Origin: CAVSWT01 sp963777515
GTDB taxonomy: Bacteria; Bacteroidota; Ignavibacteria; Ignavibacteriales; Ignavibacteriaceae
Assembly: GCA_963777515.1 (NCBI GenBank)
Contig: CAVZQU010000007.1
Location: 813,003-877,002, forward strand
Reading direction: 5' to 3'
DNA length: 64,000 nucleotides
Part shown: positions 59,479 to 64,000 of the stretch, piece after piece
Numbering within the stretch: the first letter of the stretch is position 1
Layout of the letters: each line of letters starts with the position of its first letter
Translations under genes and position numbers: made by a program
Notes under the pieces: generated by a model
Database searches by the model: none
What the model saw: only the letters and a program-made list of their open reading frames with translations
What the model was told of the DNA's origin: nothing

Positions 59479-59580
59479 TTTATTTTTAAAGGAACATTTT
59501 TTAGAGGAGATAGTACATAGTAATAATTGATACCCATAATTAGGTTAATTGTTTATAAACAAAATGAAAGGAAGGAAGCG

Positions 59581-59829
59581 ATGAAAACAATTAAAGCTAA
59601 GGTAGATAACCCACTATCAGACCTCATTAGCGATGATATTTATGATTTGCTTAATTCTCAAGGATTAATTGATGAAAAATCGGTTAGAGACTATCAAATC
59701 CGTAAAAAATTTAAGCAATTGCGGGCTAGTAAGGTTAGTGCTGGAGACGCTATCGACACTATAAGAGAAGAATACCCTTATTTGCAATTTGATACTATAA
59801 GAAAAATAGTTTATCAAATAAGTAAATAA
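59581..59829 (+). CDS. Small helix-turn-helix-like protein
   Basis: 82 residues from the ATG at 59581 (MKTIKAKVDNPLSDLISDDI), preceded by a strong ribosome binding site (aaaggaagg). A longer reading from 59527 is possible but has no such site. The C-terminal half (about 45-80, SAGDAIDTIREEYPYLQFDT, then IRKIVYQ) has the spacing of a helix-turn-helix of the kind seen in small regulators. The protein is strongly charged and has no membrane part. The target is unknown. It is the first plus-strand gene after the leftward surface-protein genes. Confidence 0.6.
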   Translation: MKTIKAKVDNPLSDLISDDIYDLLNSQGLIDEKSVRDYQIRKKFKQLRASKVSAGDAIDTIREEYPYLQFDTIRKIVYQISK

Positions 59830-59837
59830 ATAAATTC

Positions 59838-59866
59838 TTGACAAATAGGAGATATGAGTTTATATT
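59838..59866 (+). promoter_or_regulatory. Near-consensus sigma-70-type promoter
   Basis: TTGACA (59838-59843) and TATATT (59861-59866) are separated by exactly 17 bases. The expected transcription start lies near 59873, which is precisely where the first hairpin arm (gactc) begins. It is the best promoter I find in the window. It would drive the structured leader at 59873-59960 and perhaps the genes behind it. Confidence 0.7.
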
Positions 59867-59872
59867 TCGAAT

Positions 59873-59960
59873 GACTCTTTCAAAGGGTTCTCCCCTGCCC
59901 TTTGATGGTAACGAGTCGAGCCCAGTGGTACCCCCATCACTGGGCTTTATTTTATATTTT
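59873..59960 (+). ncRNA. Candidate structured leader RNA or small RNA
   Basis: Starting at the predicted transcription start, two stems follow. The first has outer arms gactc (59873-59877) and gagtc (59913-59917) with inner arms caaaggg (59881-59887) and ccctttg (59898-59904). The second is agcccagtg (59919-59927) with cactgggct (59938-59946), followed by tttattttatatttt, i.e. a terminator. The element is far more GC-rich than its surroundings. The outer strings atttcgaa (59864-59871) and ttcgaaat (59959-59966) enclose the whole. It lies 35-50 bases before a small membrane-protein gene and may be a riboswitch-like attenuator or a free small RNA. I recognise no known class. Confidence 0.5.
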
Positions 59961-59994
59961 CGAAATCGACCACTATGTGGAAGGAAAATTTGAT

Positions 59995-60234
59995 ATGGCA
60001 AAAGCAATAAAGAAAAAAAACATTAGGCAATCGAAAAAGGTTTTTACTTCACCTTTTAAAATTTATTGGACAAGAAAAAATTATTTATTGCTCATATTAG
60101 GATTTGTTGTTTTAATTTTAGGTTTTTATGTTATGAGCATAGGTGAATGGAACAGCACCGCTTCTTTAGTTTTTTCCCCAATTATTTTAGTAATTGCTTA
60201 TATTCTCATTTTTCCTGGCATCAATTTTTTATGA
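59995..60234 (+). CDS. Small membrane protein (DUF3098-like)
   Basis: 79 residues from the ATG at 59995-59997 (MAKAIKKKNIRQSKKVFTSP), with an aaggaaaa ribosome binding site. Two membrane helices (about 30-47 and 56-75) contain NYLLLILGFVVLILGFYVMS, which resembles the DUF3098 family of Bacteroidota. The N-terminus is very basic. The function of the family is unknown. It follows the structured leader RNA and precedes the EutN-like gene. Confidence 0.65.
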   Translation: MAKAIKKKNIRQSKKVFTSPFKIYWTRKNYLLLILGFVVLILGFYVMSIGEWNSTASLVFSPIILVIAYILIFPGINFL

Positions 60235-60272
60235 AGATAAAAACAAAAAAATAAAAACAGAGGAAAACAAAG

Positions 60273-60545
60273 TTGCTTCTAGCAAAAGTTAAAGGCAACA
60301 TAGTATCTACTCAAAAAAATTCTTATCTAAAAGGACAGAAGCTCCTAATAATTCATCAAATTGATTTGGATGGAAATTTCATTCCTGCAAAAGATGTTAT
60401 TGCCCTTGATACTGTTGATGCAGGAATTGGGGATACTGTTTTAGTTGTGCAAGAAGGGGCAGCAGTTAAGCAAATATTGGGACATAGAAAAGCCCCGGTT
60501 CATACAATTATTGTTGCTGTTGTTGATAACATTGAAGTTAAATAA
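60273..60545 (+). CDS. EutN/CcmL family microcompartment vertex protein
   Basis: 90 residues from a TTG start at 60273 preceded by gaggaaaac; the start gives LLAKVKGNIVSTQKNSYLKG, the standard N-terminus of the family. Further conserved parts are VIALDTVDAGIGDTVLVVQE and a C-terminal IIVAVVDNIEV. EutN/CcmL proteins form pentamers that cap the vertices of bacterial microcompartments. No shell hexamer gene or enzyme cargo is seen in the window, so this copy is an orphan. It lies 19 bases before the dprA start. Confidence 0.88.
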   Translation: MLLAKVKGNIVSTQKNSYLKGQKLLIIHQIDLDGNFIPAKDVIALDTVDAGIGDTVLVVQEGAAVKQILGHRKAPVHTIIVAVVDNIEVK

Positions 60546-60564
60546 TTTCAAAAAATTTTTTATT

Positions 60565-61686
60565 GTGACTAAATTAAATCTTGAACAACTCACTAATCTA
60601 AATCTCCTTCTTTCAGTTGACGGTATTGGCCCCGGAAAAATTAGAAATCTTCTTTCAAAATTCAGAACTACAGAAAAAATTTTTTCAGCAGATTTTCAAT
60701 CATTGATGGAAGTTGATGGAATAAGCACTCACCTTGCAAAAAGAATTCACAAAGCTACACCTGAAAAAAGATGAAATACTTGCAAACACAGAAAAAGAAT
60801 TAGCAAAATTAAAAAAAATAGGCGGTAAAATATTACTGTTTGGGATATAAAATTTCCTCCGCTATTGAAAAAGATTTATGACCCACCGCTTTTAATTATA
60901 TACATTGGAGAATTCAAAGAACAAGATAATTATTCAATTGCTGTGGTTGGAACAAGAATGCCAACTTCTTATGGAAAACTTCAGGCGGAAAGAATTGTTT
61001 CTGATTTATCATCTCAAGGAATAACTATCGTTAGCGGATTAGCAAGAGGAATTGATTCAATTGCGCATAGTGCTGCATTAAAGAATAATGGAAGAACTAT
61101 TGCAATAATTGGTTCAGGGTTAGATGTAATTTATCCTTCAGAGAATAAAAAGATTATTTGAACAAATATGCAAAGAACGGTTTAATAATTTCTGAATTTA
61201 AATTTGGGACACAACCAAATGCTGAAAATTTTCCGAAGAGGAATAGAATTATTTCCGGATTAAGTCTTGGAACTTTGGTTATTGAATCGGGAAAGGCAGG
61301 TGGTGCAATGCAGACAGCAGCTTTAGCATTAGACCAAAACAGAGAAGTATTTGCCATACCGGGAAATTTAGGAGTGAGACAATCTGAAGGAACAAACTCA
61401 TTAATTCAAAAAGGTGAAGCACAATTGTTTCTAATGCAGAGGACATTTTAGTTTCACTTGAATTAAAATTAAAACCAATACTTGGAAAAATATTCCTAAG
61501 CCACAGATTGAGTTAAATTTATTTGAAGAAAAAATCATTGCTGCGCTAAATCATGAACCAATTCAGATTGATAAAATTTCTTCATTAACAAATTTATCAA
61601 CTTCTGATTGTCTTGTTCATTTGTTATCGCTAGAGTTTAAAGGGGTTGTAAAACAATTGCCGGGAAAAATGTTTGCTCTTCTCTAA
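60565..61686 (+). pseudogene. dprA: DNA-processing protein DprA (multiply frameshifted)
   Basis: The GTG start at 60565 opens a helix-hairpin-helix part (LLLSVDGIGPGKIRNLLSKF). The frame then changes at least five times (near 60762, 60845, 61158, 61430 and 61490). The pieces in order are typical DprA: DIKFPPLLKKIYDPPL, VVGTRMPTSYGK, SGLARGIDSIAHSAALKNNG, SEFKFGTQPNAENFPKRNRI, ISGLSLGTLVIE, AIPGNLGVRQSEG, and a winged C-terminal domain. DprA loads RecA on incoming DNA. As presented it cannot be translated whole; most breaks fit lost single bases and may be sequence errors. Confidence 0.8.
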
Positions 61687-61920
61687 TTTAAAAGTTATCC
61701 GAAAGATCCTTTGGACAAGATTGAAAAAAGAATAATACTGATTATATCGGTGAGTTATAATTATTAAAGTTTGAAATTAAATCAAAATTTAAATCCGTGA
61801 AAATCAGTTCAATCCCTTAAATCCGTGGTCTATTGTATTAAAAGAAATGGAACACGGATAAACACTGATGCGCCAGATATAAACGGATAAGAATCTTCAA
61901 TCTTTAAATCTTGCAATCTT
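61687..61920. repeat. Intergenic repeat of CACGGAT type
   Basis: About 234 bases between the convergent ends of dprA and rarA. The part 61790-61895 contains aaatccgtg, atccgtggtc, acacggataaacactgat and aacggataag, i.e. short direct and inverted copies of ATCCGTG/CACGGAT. Such strings are dispersed in genomes of this group and may also act as a two-way terminator here. No gene was seen. Confidence 0.45.
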
Positions 61921-63203
61921 TTAATATTTTTTCCTCCCCTTCCAAAAAAATTTTAACCAATCTTTTAACTTCTTTTCTTGTCCGTTTTCTGTCGGGAAAT
62001 AAAATTGTTTACCTTTTAATTCGTCAGGAAAATAAATTTCATCCAAAAAATGATTTTCAAAATCATGGGCATATTTATAATCTTTCCCATATCCAATTTC
62101 TTTCATCAGATTAGTTGGAGCATTTCTTAAATGAATCGGAACCGGAACATGGATTATTTTTAACGCTAGAAATGCTCCTTCAATTCCCATATAAGAAGCA
62201 TTACTTTTAGGAGATGAAGCCAAATAAGTTGTGCATTGTGCTAAAATAATTCTTGCTTCCGGCATTCCAATTTTATCAACAGCTTCAAAAGTTGCTTCCG
62301 CAATTACAAGTCCATTTGGAGAAGCATTCCCAATATCTTCAGAGGCAAGCACAACAATCTTCTTGCAATAAACAAAGGATCTTCCCCGCCTTCAAGCATT
62401 CTTGCCATCCAATATAAAGCTGCATCGGGATCACTTCCCCGGACACTTTTTATGAATGCAGAAATAACATTATAATGTTCTTCACCGCCTTTATCATATA
62501 AAATATTTTTTTTCTGAACAACATTTTCTAAAACTGTTTTGAATTTTAATAGTTTGGGATTTATACTCTTGAGTTACAGCAGCTTCAAAAATATTTAGTA
62601 AAGTTCTTGCATCTCCGCCGGAAAGATAAATTAAAAAGTCTGTATCAATTTCTTTAATTTCAAACTTTGATAAAAACTCATCTTCCTTAATGCAGAATCA
62701 ATAATATCTAAAAGATTTTCTTTTGATAATTCTTCAAGTATATAAACTCTTGCCCTGCTTCGAAGAGCTGGAATTACTTCAAAGGAAGGATTTTCAGTTG
62801 TAGCCCCAATTAAAGTAATATTCCGGATTCAACCGAATGAAGAAGTGCATCTTGCTGTGCTTTATTAAATCTATGAATTTCATCAATAAATAAAATTGTT
62901 TTTTTTCCCATCAATTTATTTTGAGTGCAATTTCAATAATTGCACGAATATCTTTTACTCCGGATGAAACAGCATTTAATTGATGAAATTCAGATTGTGT
63001 TTTTTTGGCAATAATTTTTGCTATTGTTGTTTTGCCAGTTCCGGGAGGTCCCCATAAAATAAATGAGCTTAAAGCATCATTCTCAATCATTAATCGAATT
63101 GGTTTGCCTTCGCCTAAAAGTTCAGCTGTCCTTTGAATTCAGTTAAATCTTTTGGACGTACTCTTTCAGCCAATGGTATTTGTGGAAGGTTTAATTTTGC
63201 CAT
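61921..63203 (-). pseudogene. rarA: Replication-associated recombination protein A (multiply frameshifted)
   Basis: Starts at 63201-63203 with MAKLNLPQIPLAERVRPKDL. Walker A is WGPPGTGKTTIAK (near 63040), Walker B is FIDEIHRFNKAQQDAL (near 62880) and the sensor is GATTENPSFEVIPALRSRAR. The C-terminal tetramerisation part (ASEDIGNASPNGLVIAEATF) is intact. At least six frame changes occur (near 63130, 62930, 62822, 62690, 62545 and 62365), each fitting one lost base. RarA/MgsA acts at stalled replication forks. Order and content are those of a normal gene, so the indels may be errors. Confidence 0.8.
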
Positions 63204-63205
63204 GT

Positions 63206-63498
63206 TTATTTTTCTACTTCATTAATTTCAATTTTTTTTTCGCCTTTTCTCATCATTTCATATTTTTCTCTGGCAACTTGTTCAATATTTGCAGGAACTT
63301 TTCTTTTAAGTGAATCAATTTCCGCTTTAAGTGCTTTATTCTCTTCATCTACTTTGTTGATTTTTGTTGAAGTGAATCAACATTATTTTTAAGCTGAATA
63401 AATTTTAAAACTCCAAATTCATTAAAGAATAAATAAGCAGCTCCAATTACAACAATTATTAACCAAATATAAAATTTTGTTTTTTTATTTTTGAACAT
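63206..63498 (-). CDS. Septum formation initiator protein, FtsB/DivIC family (frameshifted)
   Basis: Starts at 63496-63498 (MFKNKKTKFYIWLIIVVIGA). One membrane helix (about 9-27) is followed by a coiled coil. The frame breaks after DSLQQKS, and one lost A restores KINKVDEENKALKAEIDSL and then VPANIEQVAREKYEMMRKGE, the family signature. The joined product has about 97 residues. Such proteins bridge the membrane-spanning cell-division complex. It ends 3 bases before the rarA start codon region, so the two are probably cotranscribed. Confidence 0.82.
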
Positions 63499-64000
63499 AT
63501 CGTATAACTGCAAAAGCAGAATAATATTACTTTTAAAATTGCATTCCGATTTTTTTTACAGGCTTCAACCTAAGAATCAATAAACAATATTCATAAATAT
63601 TTATTAGAACCAGCAAATATCGATGAAATATTAGTTTGACAGAATTGGAAGATGTAAAGATATCGTTGATAATAAGTCTCTCCCTTCTCAAGGTTGAGAT
63701 TAGAGAGAGTTTAATATGCTCGCTAAACAAAGAACTCATCCCAACCCTTCTCTTACAAAGAGAAGGGCTTATTATCAAGGCTAACTTTAACATTATCATT
63801 CTGACACTATATTTAAAAGATCTATAGTGCAATCAAATAAACTTAAGTTGATGCGCATTCTGTTTTATTATTATTGTCTGATTATAAGAATAATTACAAA
63901 TGATTTTACAAGGACGAACAGGAATGCCCTCTTTATTTTTCATTCAATTCATACAGCCGTGAATAAATCTATCTATAAATTTTTTATAAGCTTAGTCGAA
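63499..64000. repeat. Intergenic region with hairpin-forming repeat
   Basis: About 500 bases without a gene I can support. The part 63675-63775 has two clusters of cccttctc / gagaaggg type. The second forms a perfect 10-bp hairpin: cccttctctt (63745-63754) with aagagaaggg (63758-63767). This is typical of short dispersed palindromic repeats. The last 150 bases show no pattern. Confidence 0.45.

Noticed and set aside
59527..59580. Extra 18 residues at the start of the small HTH-like protein
   Set aside because: No ribosome binding site precedes that start, while a strong one sits just before the ATG at 59581.
59560..59585. Signal recognition particle RNA motif (ggaaggaagc)
   Set aside because: The string is the ribosome binding site of the HTH-like gene and has no surrounding SRP hairpin.
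59795..60007. A 70-residue minus-strand reading over the structured leader
   Set aside because: It is the antisense of the hairpin block, has no ribosome binding site and no recognisable protein features.
63533..63832. Small overlapping readings on both strands
   Set aside because: They cover the palindromic repeat and show no protein character.
1..64000. CRISPR arrays, tRNA or rRNA genes, complete insertion sequences
   Set aside because: I looked in the gaps between genes and saw no regularly spaced repeats, cloverleaf-like sequence, rRNA stretches or transposase genes; a tRNA scan would settle it.

Overview
The window looks like a piece of an AT-rich chromosome from an Ignavibacteria-type member of the Bacteroidota/Chlorobi group. 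The reasons are several proteins ending in type IX secretion (T9SS) type A sorting domains (PNPFNP...KKMILLK), a PorV/PorQ-like outer-membrane protein, a GWxTD-domain protein, and a bactofilin gene attached to an F-type ATP synthase operon. This taxonomic reading is inference from gene content; there is no rRNA here. Almost every gene lies on the minus strand. The exceptions are one glycosyltransferase at 36.5 kb and a short plus-strand run from 59.5 to 61.7 kb.

1-7.2 kb: an envelope and energy gene string, read right to left: lpxL-like acyltransferase, GT9 heptosyltransferase-like, tsaC-like, M23 peptidase, bactofilin, atpZ, an AtpI-like membrane protein, then atpB-E-F-H and the start of atpA. 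7.2-18.3 kb: surface proteins (GWxTD, PorV-like, a large CTD protein, a TonB-dependent receptor, a T9SS-exported protein). 18.5-29.5 kb: housekeeping genes (serA, trxA, a FabL-like reductase, dnaE, dut, a flippase, nadC, a thioesterase, accA).

29.5-49.7 kb: a polysaccharide locus with an undecaprenyl-phosphate sugar transferase, many GT2/GT4/GT9 glycosyltransferases, an O-antigen ligase/polymerase, a Wzx flippase and a Wzz chain-length regulator. It also holds lipoproteins, a decayed methyltransferase and an attC-like dyad. 49.8-58.9 kb: a lipoprotein paralogue and four T9SS-exported proteins, including two VIT-type proteins and an arylsulfotransferase, with a decayed sorting-domain remnant next to them.

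59.3-60.5 kb is the most intriguing stretch. Two promoter-plus-hairpin units, one with a near-consensus promoter, precede small genes for a helix-turn-helix-like protein, a DUF3098-like membrane protein and a lone EutN/CcmL shell-vertex protein. From 60.5 kb on, dprA, rarA and an ftsB/divIC gene are all recognisable but carry about a dozen frameshifts in 3 kb. Seven further single-base frameshifts occur elsewhere in otherwise good genes, so base-level sequence error must be considered throughout.
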